Shown: one piece after another, positions 53,858 to 62,896 of the stretch
Layout: the number at the start of each line of letters is the position of its first letter
How positions within the stretch are numbered: position 1 is the stretch's first letter
Assembly: GCA_963811905.1 (NCBI GenBank)
Contig: CAWETK010000018.1
Location: 434,001 to 498,000 of the forward strand
Direction: 5' to 3'
Origin: DATFVA01 sp963811905
GTDB lineage: Bacteria > Bacteroidota > Ignavibacteria > Ignavibacteriales > Ignavibacteriaceae
Length of the DNA stretch: 64,000 nt
Position numbers and translations under genes: made by a program
Notes under the pieces: model-generated
What the model was told of the DNA's origin: nothing
The model's input: only the letters and a program-made list of their open reading frames with translations
Databases searched by the model: none

Positions 53858-54979
53858 ATGAGCGATATAAAAATCATCAGGGTTGAAAACCAAAAAGATA
53901 TGATGAGATTTATAAAATTCCCATGGAAAATTTATAAAGGCGACAGTCATTGGGTGCCGCCGTTGATAATGGACCGGAAGAAACTGATGAATAAGGAGAA
54001 AAATCCTTTCTATCAACACGCTCAGGCTGATTTTTATCTTGCTGAAAAAAACGGAGAACTTGTCGGCAGGATCGGAGCAATCAAAAATGATCTGCACAAT
54101 AAGTATCATAATGATAAGGTGGGATTTTTCGGATTCTTCGAATGCATAAATGACCAGGAGGTTGCTGATAAACTTTTTGATACTGCCAGAAAATGGCTGA
54201 AGGATCAAGGACTTACTGAAATGCGCGGACCTGCAAATCCTTCCAGTAATGATGAATACGGCATGCTTATAGAAGGATTCGATGATGAACCGCGTCTGCT
54301 GATGACTTACAATCCGCGATACTATCTTGATCTCTGTGAAAATTACGGATTGAAAAAAGCAAAGGATCTTTATGCATATAAACTTGAAACAGATAAAGTA
54401 ACAAGTTCCGAAAAACTGAAACGCGTTGCCGATATTGCACGTAAGCGTTCGGGAATGGAAGTTAAACAGTTAAATATGAAGGAATTCGATAAGGAACTGG
54501 AAAAAGTCAAAGAGGTATATAATAAAGCCTGGGCTCCAAACTGGGGATTTATTCCTATGACCGACGAAGAAATTGATGCTATGGCCAAAGACCTTAAACC
54601 TCTTGTTGAACCCTCACTTGTACTCTTTGGAGAAATTGAAGGCAAAGTGATAGGGTTTGCCCTGGTTATGCTCGATTACAACCAGATATTTAAAAGTATG
54701 AACGGAAAATTATTTCCTTTCGGTTTTATAAAGCTCTATACACAAAAGAAAAAGATTACCTGGAGCAGGATTATTACTCTCGGCATAGTTCCGGAATATC
54801 AGAAAAAGGGTCTCGACGCAACTTTTTATTACGAGATAGTAACGCGTGCTGACAAAATAGGGATAAACCTCGGCGAGGCAAGCTGGATACTTGAAGACAA
54901 CGAAATGATGAACAGAGGTGCTGATGTAATGAATGGGGAAATTTACAAGAAGTACAGGATTTACGAAATGCCTGTTTGA
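53858..54979 (+). CDS. GNAT-fold N-acyltransferase-like protein, candidate bacterial ceramide synthase
   Basis: 373 residues, resembling the YghO/GNAT-like family often found beside spt. WVPPLIMDRKKLMNKEKNPF near residue 30, RIGAIKNDLHNKYHNDK, and MRGPANPSSNDEYGMLIEGF are conserved stretches; the C-terminal half contains a second GNAT-like segment (ITLGIVPEYQKKGLDATFYY, where the Gln/Arg-x-x-Gly-x-Ala loop would bind CoA). Bacterial ceramide synthase (bCerS) is known from Caulobacter as a GNAT acyltransferase. Placement 92 bases after spt supports that role here, but similarity to bCerS must be checked. Confidence 0.68.
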   Translation: MSDIKIIRVENQKDMMRFIKFPWKIYKGDSHWVPPLIMDRKKLMNKEKNPFYQHAQADFYLAEKNGELVGRIGAIKNDLHNKYHNDKVGFFGFFECINDQEVADKLFDTARKWLKDQGLTEMRGPANPSSNDEYGMLIEGFDDEPRLLMTYNPRYYLDLCENYGLKKAKDLYAYKLETDKVTSSEKLKRVADIARKRSGMEVKQLNMKEFDKELEKVKEVYNKAWAPNWGFIPMTDEEIDAMAKDLKPLVEPSLVLFGEIEGKVIGFALVMLDYNQIFKSMNGKLFPFGFIKLYTQKKKITWSRIITLGIVPEYQKKGLDATFYYEIVTRADKIGINLGEASWILEDNEMMNRGADVMNGEIYKKYRIYEMPV

Positions 54980-55007
54980 ATTTCTCCGTATTAAAAAGGT
55001 GTTTACG

Positions 55008-56996
55008 ATGAAATATATTCTGATTTTTATTTTTGTTTGCTCTGCAGCTATGCAGGCACAGTATACGACCGGGGATAAAAAACTAGCCGCTACCGCCTTC
55101 ACCAGGAATTTCGATGAAGCAGCTGAAACAAAATATCTGGAGTCGGATAATCCTGAAAAAATTACCGCGGGACTGCTAAGCGTCAGTCAGTCGGAAGATA
55201 CTGCTTTTGTTCCCTTTATTATTTCAATTCCTTCAGACAAATTCGCAAGGGAAATATGCTTCGCACTGGGACAGCTCGGCAGCTGTCAAAAATCTGTTGA
55301 ATACCTCAAAAAACTTTTTCATAGAACAGATGAAGATCCCCTCACAAAATACTATGCTCTCACCGCACTCGGGAAGACCGCAGATACTGCATTTGCCTCT
55401 GAACTTGTAACGGACTATAGCAATGCAGAAAGTAAAAATGATTATAACGGGATATCCCTGGCACTCTATTATTTATATTCAAACGGGAAAATAACGGAAG
55501 ATAATGTAAGACCGGTTCTTGAAAACGAACTTTATTTTTCATCCTCACGACAATATGAAGCTGCATTTTGTTTATATAGAACAGGCCCGGTAAAATCTGA
55601 AGAAGAATTAATCAGCCGTACAATAAATAAAATTACCGAAACCGGTAGTGACAATAGCGTTACAGGAAGATCGCTCCCATATTTGCTGGGCTGCCTGCGC
55701 AAGCTTGAATATTTCCCGGATGATTTCAGTCTCATTAATACGTTAAGAAAGACGGATGATTTTCAGACACTTGTTGAAGCGGTAAGAGCTTCATCATACT
55801 ATAAATACAAATCAAAAGAGGAACTTGATGTTTTCCTCCATTACCTTGATAACGATAATGAGAATATAACCAGGGAGGCTGCTTCAGCCGTCAAAAACCT
55901 GAAGCTTAATTCTGAGTTGAGAGATTATTTGTATCTCAGGCTAAGTGAGAGACTTCATGATAATTCAGATATGGAGAAGTATACAAAGGGGGAACTTTTT
56001 CTCAGTTATCTGGAATTCTTCCCGGAAGGGTTTAACGATATACTTGTAAAAGCAATTAACGATAAAATCTCACCGGAATATATTTATAAAATCTGCGCAG
56101 CTTATCCCGGTTCGAAAGAAGTCGAAGACTTCCTCAGCGAAAAATATTTTAAGGAAGAGCTGAAGGAAAAAGTTTCGATTCTTGAGTCATTAGCAGGTTA
56201 CTATCAGGATGATGATGCAGTCAGACCGGTTTTGTTTAATGCACTCAGTTCCGCACATCCATCTTTGATTTCAGTTGCGGCTGAAAGTATTGACTCTGCT
56301 TTTACGGAAGCACATAGGGATACTCTATCCGGGTTGATAATCAGTCAGACCCAAAAGCATTTGAACGATCCGGATTTTATCGAAAGTCTTATGTCTCTTG
56401 AAAATTTAGCCGGAAAAATCTCCGATTCATTGAAGCAGCAAATTACAGGACTACTTGAGACTTCCAGCCAGTACTCCGCTGTAAAATTTGCAGCAGGTCT
56501 TAAAGGTGAATCGCCTAAAAGAATCTCTAAAGACATCGACAATTTTGATACATACTGGGATTATGCATTTAAATACAGGGAGGCAGAGATTGTAACAGAA
56601 AAAGGTTCATTTACTATTTCATTTCTTCCCGGTTATGCGCCGGTAACCGTTGGCAGTTTCTGTTCTCTTGCGGACAAGGACTTCTTTAACAGAATACCGT
56701 TTCATCGTGTAGTTCCGGGTTTTGTGATACAGGGAGGCGATCCTACAGGTACAGGTTACGGCGGTCCCGGTTATGAGATAATATCGGAATTTTCACCTCT
56801 TGAATTTAATAAAGGTATGGTTGGAATGGCCAGTGCCGGAAAAGATACCGAAGGATCGCAGTGGTTTGTTACTACAGGGAATTATCCTCACCTCAATGGA
56901 AAGTACACCATTTTCGCTGAAGTATTAAAAGGAATGGAGACTGTCGATCATCTAACCCAGGATACCCGGATTTTAAGGATAAATCTTATCCGTTAG
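55008..56996 (+). CDS. HEAT-repeat protein with C-terminal cyclophilin-type PPIase
   Basis: 662 residues from ATG 55008 (AAGG 7 bases upstream; the frame runs further up but into the previous gene). Signal peptide (1-18). Residues 50-500 are helical repeats of HEAT type (REAASAVKNLKLNSELRDY is one). Residues 510-660 form a cyclophilin domain: TISFLPGYAPVTVGSFCSLA, FFNRIPFHRVVPGFVIQGGD, GSQWFVTTGNYPHLNGKYTIF. The catalytic Arg (FHRVV) and Gln/Phe (FVIQGGD) are kept. Probably periplasmic. The 3' end overlaps the convergent DUF4835 gene by 11 bases. Confidence 0.85.
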   Translation: MKYILIFIFVCSAAMQAQYTTGDKKLAATAFTRNFDEAAETKYLESDNPEKITAGLLSVSQSEDTAFVPFIISIPSDKFAREICFALGQLGSCQKSVEYLKKLFHRTDEDPLTKYYALTALGKTADTAFASELVTDYSNAESKNDYNGISLALYYLYSNGKITEDNVRPVLENELYFSSSRQYEAAFCLYRTGPVKSEEELISRTINKITETGSDNSVTGRSLPYLLGCLRKLEYFPDDFSLINTLRKTDDFQTLVEAVRASSYYKYKSKEELDVFLHYLDNDNENITREAASAVKNLKLNSELRDYLYLRLSERLHDNSDMEKYTKGELFLSYLEFFPEGFNDILVKAINDKISPEYIYKICAAYPGSKEVEDFLSEKYFKEELKEKVSILESLAGYYQDDDAVRPVLFNALSSAHPSLISVAAESIDSAFTEAHRDTLSGLIISQTQKHLNDPDFIESLMSLENLAGKISDSLKQQITGLLETSSQYSAVKFAAGLKGESPKRISKDIDNFDTYWDYAFKYREAEIVTEKGSFTISFLPGYAPVTVGSFCSLADKDFFNRIPFHRVVPGFVIQGGDPTGTGYGGPGYEIISEFSPLEFNKGMVGMASAGKDTEGSQWFVTTGNYPHLNGKYTIFAEVLKGMETVDHLTQDTRILRINLIR

Positions 56997-57867
56997 ACAT
57001 TGCCTCATCGTATTTTGCAAGGTGTGCGGGATCTATTTTTTTAAGTTTCTCAAATACTGTCTTATCAGGATAAGTTTTCAGTCTGTCAATAATTTCCCCA
57101 TACTTTGCATCGAAAAACACCTTTACAAAAACCCCGTTCAGATCAACCTTCTTCTTCAGACTTGCAAGTGCATCAACCAGCTGAACAATATATTTTTGTC
57201 CTTTTGACGGATTTTGTTCATACAGGTCAATTCCATAATAATAAACGTAAATAGCTTCTCTGAAAGGACGGTATTTTTCATTCAGCAGGTCCTCTACCAG
57301 CGCTCTTCTGCTGTAAGAACTGCTGTTGCGTTCCCATCCCGTCTTATAATTACTGTTAGCGCCAAGGTTAACAATGTCATATGCCTTAGAAAAATAAGGG
57401 GTTCCGCCGAGCTCATCCCAGCTGTCACCATCAAAGCCGAGTATTATATAGGCATAATAATTAAGCAGACTCGTTACCGGTTCGAATACCGATTGCCGGC
57501 TGTATAGCGGCTGTCCTTTTACATACTCAAAGCTCCATGTATTATCATTAATACTTAGCATTAATGATCTTCTTTCAGATTTCAGAATTTCTCTCTGGCT
57601 CGTGACAACTATCTGCGCCTGGTAATGACTTTCGTCCGCTGCTGACGTAACAAAGATACTCAACGCACAGGATATTTTGGGGAACTGCCAGTTCTGATCA
57701 GTGAACCTTGTCTGGTTCATGTATGTTTCAATTGAATTAGAGAAATCTGACAGCAGATCTCTGCTCTCCACCGGGAGGCTCTCCATATTTACTGTAACAG
57801 TGCAGCTGAGTTCCTGGGAGTAGAGTAATGAAGTTAATCCGAAAAGAAGAACCAGTATTTTTTTCAT
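56986..57867 (-). CDS. DUF4835 family protein
   Basis: 293 residues. Signal peptide (1-17, LTSLLYSQ). The body has the DUF4835 pattern: ELSCTVTVNMESLP, FTDQNWQFPKISCALSIFVT and YIILGFDGDSWDELGGTPYF. The family is restricted mostly to FCB bacteria, is periplasmic, and has no established function. Neighbouring genes here are on the opposite strand (overlap of 11 bases at the 3' end). Confidence 0.82.
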   Translation of the reverse strand: MKKILVLLFGLTSLLYSQELSCTVTVNMESLPVESRDLLSDFSNSIETYMNQTRFTDQNWQFPKISCALSIFVTSAADESHYQAQIVVTSQREILKSERRSLMLSINDNTWSFEYVKGQPLYSRQSVFEPVTSLLNYYAYIILGFDGDSWDELGGTPYFSKAYDIVNLGANSNYKTGWERNSSSYSRRALVEDLLNEKYRPFREAIYVYYYGIDLYEQNPSKGQKYIVQLVDALASLKKKVDLNGVFVKVFFDAKYGEIIDRLKTYPDKTVFEKLKKIDPAHLAKYDEAMSNG

Positions 57868-57962
57868 ATTGAACTAATTTTCTTTAAATAATTGTTGATT
57901 TAATATATAAAATTCGATATTATCAAACAATAAATCTTCTTTTTGTAGGGATTTTGACAGGG

Positions 57963-58820
57963 ATGTTGCGTTTATTTACAGCGTTATTATTAGTAATAAC
58001 ATACAGTTCAATTTTTTATCCTCAGTATAACCCCGGGGCTAAGCAGATAGCTCTTGCTAATTCGGATGCGGGACTCGCTGATGATGTGTTCTGCATATTT
58101 TCAAATCCAGCCGGACTTTCACAAATGAACTGGAGAGAAATCGGGATTTATTACTCCCCCGCTCCCTTCGGTTTTTCAGAGCTTGCTAATGCTTTTGCTG
58201 CCTACAACGAACCGCTATCCTTTGGTTCTTTCGGGTTCGGTGCGATGACCTATGGTTTTGATCTATACAGGGAATCAAAATTAAATGCTGCTTTCTCTTA
58301 TAATTTTCAGAATAAATTCTTTGCCGGCGTATCCCTTAACTACCATTCTGTTTCAATAAAAGGTTATGGAAGTACCGCTTCTTTCTATGCTGATGCAGGA
58401 GGACTGCTCTACCTCGCAGATTATATCCGATGGGGATTCTGTGTGCATAATCTAAATCATGCATCGTTCGGTGATTATGAAGATCAGATACCTGTTATTC
58501 TGAATTCAGGGGTGAGCATTGATATAATCGATAATTTTACCCTTAATGCTGCCTTAGAAAAGGATATCCGCTATAATGCAAGTGTTCTTTTCGGAGCTGA
58601 GTACCGGATCATAAAGTATCTCTCGCTAAGAACGGGTTTTTCGAATGAACCCTCCAGGTATACTGCCGGGATAGGGATTCATTATTCTTTCTTAAACCTT
58701 GACTATGCAGTCTTTACGCACACTGACCTGGGAATAACCCACCAGGCAGGATTAATAATTTCTTTTGGTACAGAGGAACCCCGAAGGGACAAAATCAGAA
58801 GGCACCTTGGAATAATTTAA
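57963..58820 (+). CDS. PorV/UPF0164-like outer-membrane barrel protein
   Basis: 285 residues from ATG 57963 (a TTG at 57954 is possible). Signal peptide, then NPGAKQIALANSDAGLADDV and FSNPAGLSQMNWREIGIYYS, the pattern of small FadL/PorV-like barrels; the rest is alternating beta strands such as YDLYRESKLNAAFSYNFQ-like segments. Its stop is 8 bases before the next gene, which is also an outer-membrane barrel, so they are likely co-translated and may form one complex. Confidence 0.72.
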   Translation: MLRLFTALLLVITYSSIFYPQYNPGAKQIALANSDAGLADDVFCIFSNPAGLSQMNWREIGIYYSPAPFGFSELANAFAAYNEPLSFGSFGFGAMTYGFDLYRESKLNAAFSYNFQNKFFAGVSLNYHSVSIKGYGSTASFYADAGGLLYLADYIRWGFCVHNLNHASFGDYEDQIPVILNSGVSIDIIDNFTLNAALEKDIRYNASVLFGAEYRIIKYLSLRTGFSNEPSRYTAGIGIHYSFLNLDYAVFTHTDLGITHQAGLIISFGTEEPRRDKIRRHLGII

Positions 58821-58828
58821 TACGAACA

Positions 58829-60796
58829 TTGAAACCTGTAATTCTAATATTGCTTTTCCTGGGTACAGCAGGCTATGCTCAAACGGATTCACTAATTCTC
58901 AGCACAGATACGGCGGTTGAGGATCTGCTTGAAGAACCGGAAGATGAATCTGATAACTCAGACCTGTACGAATTAATTGAATATTACATTGATAATCCTC
59001 TCAATCTGAATAAAGCTTCAGCGGGTGAACTCAGTGACCTGCCATATATGGATATGTCATCAGCCAGCCTTATAGTAGAACATCGAAAAAAGTACGGCAA
59101 ATATTTTTCTAAAAATGAACTGTATACAGTCTCTGCACTGCCGGCCGAAGTAATACATAAAATATTACCATTTGTAACAGCAGCTGAACGCCCCGCAGAA
59201 CAGAAGCCGGCCACCAATAAAGCATCACTGGTTCTACGAAGCAGAGTATTATACGATATTCAGCAAAGCAAAGGATTTAAGGACGGAGTATTCAGAGGTT
59301 CTCCCTTAAAAGCATACAATCGTATAAGTGCAGGCTACACGGAGAATGTAAGCTTTGGCATCTTAACGGAAAAAGATCCGGGCGAAGCACTTTATGATGA
59401 TTTTTACTCGGGATTTCTAAAGCTTTCAGATTTGTATAACTTCGACATAATATTAGGTGATTACCGGGTCGAATTCGGACAAGGGTTGGCATTGTGGAGT
59501 CCTTACGGAATATCAAAAGGATCGGACGCGGTATTCGGTGTAAAAAAGAAATCCCGTAATATCAGACCTTATACAAGTGCTTCTGAAAATAATTTCTTTC
59601 GGGGAGCATCCGCACAGTATAAATGGGAGCAGCTTAGAGTTACCGGTTTCTTATCAAAGAATTATACAGATGCCGTTATAGACACAACATCCGGATTTAT
59701 AACTTCGGTTCCTTTAGACGGCTTGCACAGAACGGTAAACGAGATAGACAAAAGAAAATCCGCCAGGGAGGACACCCGGGGATTAAGCCTGGAATACATT
59801 TTCTCCGACCATTTCAATTGTGGTTTTCTCGTTTATAATTCACAATTTAATCATCTATTCAGACCTTCGAATATATTTGATATAAAAGGCAGTAACTTCA
59901 GATATTATTCAAGTTATATTGATTTATATATATCAAATATTAATATATTCGGGGAATATTCTTTTGATGGAAAATCATTGGCCTCAGTGAGCGGATGCCG
60001 TTTATCTCCGTCTCCTGAATTCAGCTATTCAGTGATAATAAGGAACTATCCCCGCAATTATATAAACCTGCATGGATATGGGTTCGGAGAAAGATCGGGA
60101 GCATGTCAGAATGAGTTCGGAATTTATAACGGAATCAGATGGAGAACTAGGCTGGGTACGTTAAATTTCTATTATGACCAGTTTAGGTTCCCCTATGCAA
60201 CATTCGATAACCCGCTTCCTTCTGAAGGAAATGAGTTTATGCTCCATTTCTCATCCCGCCCGGCAAAGAAATTATCCGCAGACACAAGAATAAAACTCGA
60301 AAATAAAGAAGAGGCGCTGCTGCAGAACAACGAGAAACTATTAGTGAGAAGACTTAAGCAATCGTACCGGTTTGAATTTGCCTATATGTTGACTAAAATA
60401 CTGCGTTTGAAAACGCGCCTTGAATATTCACACACGTTTTTCAAGTCTATCCAGCCTGCTGAAAAGGGCTTTCTTATTTTTGAGGATATGAGACTGCAGC
60501 CTGCAGATAATTTTATAATTTATAGCAGAGCTGTTTTCTTCCATACAGATTCTTTCAATTCTGCAATTTACAGTTATGAAAATGATCTGAATGGAATTCT
60601 AAGCAGTACGGCTTTTTATGGCGAAGGAATGAGGATTTACCTTGCAGTAAGATATGACATAATAGAAAAGCTCACAATTTCCATAAAGTATTCAGAAACT
60701 TACAAACCAAAAGAAAGTTCAATCGGATCAGGATACAGGGAAATAGAAGGGAGTCTTGATAACAAGATAGGGCTACAGCTCGACTTTATTTATTAG
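58829..60796 (+). CDS. Outer-membrane barrel protein with N-terminal helix-hairpin-helix domain
   Basis: 655 residues. Signal peptide (1-17, GTAGYAQ). An acidic linker (25-45) leads to an HhH-type domain near 55-110: NPLNLNKASAGELSDLPYMD, ASLIVEHRKKYGKYFSKNEL, the same motif that binds DNA in ComEA. The rest (about 130-655) is rich in aromatic, alternating strands and ends DNKIGLQLDFIY with a C-terminal aromatic, as in beta-barrels. The start is TTG 58829 without an obvious ribosome site, consistent with coupling to the previous gene 8 bases upstream. Role unknown; an uptake or anchoring function for DNA is speculative. Confidence 0.75.
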   Translation: MKPVILILLFLGTAGYAQTDSLILSTDTAVEDLLEEPEDESDNSDLYELIEYYIDNPLNLNKASAGELSDLPYMDMSSASLIVEHRKKYGKYFSKNELYTVSALPAEVIHKILPFVTAAERPAEQKPATNKASLVLRSRVLYDIQQSKGFKDGVFRGSPLKAYNRISAGYTENVSFGILTEKDPGEALYDDFYSGFLKLSDLYNFDIILGDYRVEFGQGLALWSPYGISKGSDAVFGVKKKSRNIRPYTSASENNFFRGASAQYKWEQLRVTGFLSKNYTDAVIDTTSGFITSVPLDGLHRTVNEIDKRKSAREDTRGLSLEYIFSDHFNCGFLVYNSQFNHLFRPSNIFDIKGSNFRYYSSYIDLYISNINIFGEYSFDGKSLASVSGCRLSPSPEFSYSVIIRNYPRNYINLHGYGFGERSGACQNEFGIYNGIRWRTRLGTLNFYYDQFRFPYATFDNPLPSEGNEFMLHFSSRPAKKLSADTRIKLENKEEALLQNNEKLLVRRLKQSYRFEFAYMLTKILRLKTRLEYSHTFFKSIQPAEKGFLIFEDMRLQPADNFIIYSRAVFFHTDSFNSAIYSYENDLNGILSSTAFYGEGMRIYLAVRYDIIEKLTISIKYSETYKPKESSIGSGYREIEGSLDNKIGLQLDFIY

Positions 60797-61835
60797 CTTC
60801 CACAAAATACATATCGATCTCCCCCTTTCCTTTAGCATTAAGCTTCCCCCGGTACTCACAATTAAACCTATCACTAACGAGTCTGTAAGTGACGCCGGAA
60901 ATATTAATTTTCTGAGGCTCGCATCCGCTTGTCATTCTGCTGGCTATATTTACAGTATCGCCCCATACATCATATGTGAATTTCCTCATTCCTACAATAC
61001 CGGCTACAACCGGACCTGTATGAATGCCGGTTTTCATTTCAAGCTTTATTTCTTTTTCAAGGTTCCGGTTCAATATATAGTCTCTCATTTCAATGGCTGC
61101 CTGAACTAGTTTTTCAGCATGCCTCTTTATACTATTAGGCAGTCCCGATGCTATCATATATGAATCTCCGATAGTTTTCATTTTCTCGAGATTATGCTTC
61201 TGGACTATTCCGTCAAAATTTTCGAAGACTTCATTCAATTCCCTGAGCAGAAGACCGGGTTCGATTTCTGAAGTTATCTGATCAAACCCGCAGAATTCTG
61301 TGAAAAGGATGGATACTTCATTGTAAAATCGCGGTTTCACGGTGCCTTGTGATTTGATCTCTTCGACTATTTCTTCCGGGAGAATATTTTTCAGAAGGCT
61401 ATCTGTTCTTCGCTTTTCCTCCTCAAGTTCAAGAGTTTTTGCCTGAAGTTCCTCTTCAACCTTATGCTTGTATAAGCCCATCTCAATTGCAGAGTGGAGA
61501 GATTTTTCATCATAGGGTTTTAATATGTAGCCGAAAGGATTAGTAGTTTTAGCCTTCTGCAGAGTTTGCTGATCAGTCAGCGCAGTTAAAAATACCACCG
61601 GCAGGCTGTATTTTTGTGAGATGATATCCGCTGCTTCAATACCGGACATATCCCCATCCAGCATAATGTCCATCATAACCAGGTCGGGTACGGATTTTTC
61701 TAACTGCTGAAATATTTCAGTACCTGATGAAGCGATGCCTATAACATTATATCCAAGCCTTTGAAGGGTATTGGATATATCGAGAGCAATTATTGTTTCA
61801 TCCTCAGCTATAAGGATATTTGTCATTTCCGGCAT
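60786..61835 (-). CDS. Receiver-adenylate/guanylate cyclase (cyclase A)
   Basis: 349 residues: receiver (1-120; Asp56 in MMDIML, Thr84, Lys106), coiled coil (122-165), class III cyclase domain (170-349). Lys220 and Asp289 (YDVWG) match purine-recognition positions, and Asp224 (TIGDSYM) the second metal ligand. Asn296 and Arg300 of VNIASR are both present. The first metal ligand, normally Asp, is Glu180 (FTEFCGF). A single Asp-to-Glu change may reduce activity in a homodimer. Overlaps the HhH-barrel gene by 11 bases at the 3' end; 2 bases from cyclase B. Confidence 0.9.
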   Translation of the reverse strand: MPEMTNILIAEDETIIALDISNTLQRLGYNVIGIASSGTEIFQQLEKSVPDLVMMDIMLDGDMSGIEAADIISQKYSLPVVFLTALTDQQTLQKAKTTNPFGYILKPYDEKSLHSAIEMGLYKHKVEEELQAKTLELEEEKRRTDSLLKNILPEEIVEEIKSQGTVKPRFYNEVSILFTEFCGFDQITSEIEPGLLLRELNEVFENFDGIVQKHNLEKMKTIGDSYMIASGLPNSIKRHAEKLVQAAIEMRDYILNRNLEKEIKLEMKTGIHTGPVVAGIVGMRKFTYDVWGDTVNIASRMTSGCEPQKINISGVTYRLVSDRFNCEYRGKLNAKGKGEIDMYFVEANK

Positions 61836-61837
61836 TT

Positions 61838-62893
61838 TCAGGGATGTACTTTAGCTTTACACACAAAATAAGAGTTTATGTTATTAGCACCTGTGCTGAT
61901 TATATTACTCCCATCAAAAGAATAACCATTTTTAAGTAAATTTTTTACAGATTGAGAAACATTGATCTTACCCGGGGTACCGTACCTCTCAAGATATTTG
62001 GCAACTGATACACTTTGTCCCCAGACATCATACGTATATTTCAGTTTTCCCACAACACCGGCTATAACTTCACCTGAATGTATTCCTACCCTCATCTTCC
62101 ATTTATTTGCTGAATATTTATTCCTGTTGGAAAGATAATTCAGCATATCAAAAGCAGCCGCAACGGATCTTTCAGCATGATCCTCCCTTTCCTGCGGAAT
62201 TCCGCCTGCAATCATATATGAGTCCCCTATTGTTTTCAGCTTTTCAAGTTCGTATTTATCTATAATCATATCGAAGTTCATAAATATCTCATTCAGCTCA
62301 GAAACGAGTTCTACCGGTTTCATTCCGGCAGCAATCGCTGTAAAATTTTCAAAATCAGTAAATATAATTGATACGTTTTTATATAGCTTAGGAGAAACAG
62401 CACCTTTCCTTTTAAATTCATCAACTATTTCCGACGGAAGTATGTCGCGCAATAACTTATCTGTTTTAATTTTTTCTTCCTCAAGTTCGCGGGTACGTTC
62501 CCGTAGTTTCTGTCCGATATCAAACTTGTACAATCCCATTTCAATCGAAGTTCTGAGGGTGTCTTCATCAAATGGTTTAACGATATATCCGAACGGTTCA
62601 GTAAACTTGGCTTCCTGCAGGGTTCTGTTATCAGCAAGTGCAGTAAGGTATATAACAGGTATTTCTTTTCCTTTTTTAAGTTCCCTGGAGACGTCAATTC
62701 CAGACATTTCACCTTCCAGGTTAATGTCCATTAAAATCAGATCAGGTTTAGAAACAGTATATTCTTCAAGCAGCTGTTCGCCCGACCTTACAGAACCGAC
62801 AACCTGGTAGCCAAGCTTCATCAGGATCTTTTCGATATCCTTGGCAATAATATTTTCGTCTTCTGCTATCAGAATCCTGGGAATTCGGCTCAT
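61838..62893 (-). CDS. Receiver-cyclase-like protein lacking transition-state residues (cyclase B)
   Basis: 351 residues and collinear with cyclase A without gaps. Receiver (1-120; Asp56), coiled coil, cyclase domain. Metal ligands Asp180 (IIFTDF) and Asp224 are present, and Lys220 and Asp289 are kept. But the transition-state Asn and Arg are replaced by Ser296 and Tyr300 (VSVAKYL in place of VNIASRM). A homodimer would therefore lack both of these. The pattern matches the C1 half of mammalian adenylyl cyclase. Start at ATG 62893 (TTG at 62896 is less likely). It is the first gene of a two-gene operon with cyclase A (2 bases between). Confidence 0.88.
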   Translation of the reverse strand: MSRIPRILIAEDENIIAKDIEKILMKLGYQVVGSVRSGEQLLEEYTVSKPDLILMDINLEGEMSGIDVSRELKKGKEIPVIYLTALADNRTLQEAKFTEPFGYIVKPFDEDTLRTSIEMGLYKFDIGQKLRERTRELEEEKIKTDKLLRDILPSEIVDEFKRKGAVSPKLYKNVSIIFTDFENFTAIAAGMKPVELVSELNEIFMNFDMIIDKYELEKLKTIGDSYMIAGGIPQEREDHAERSVAAAFDMLNYLSNRNKYSANKWKMRVGIHSGEVIAGVVGKLKYTYDVWGQSVSVAKYLERYGTPGKINVSQSVKNLLKNGYSFDGSNIISTGANNINSYFVCKAKVHP

Positions 62894-62896
62894 CAA

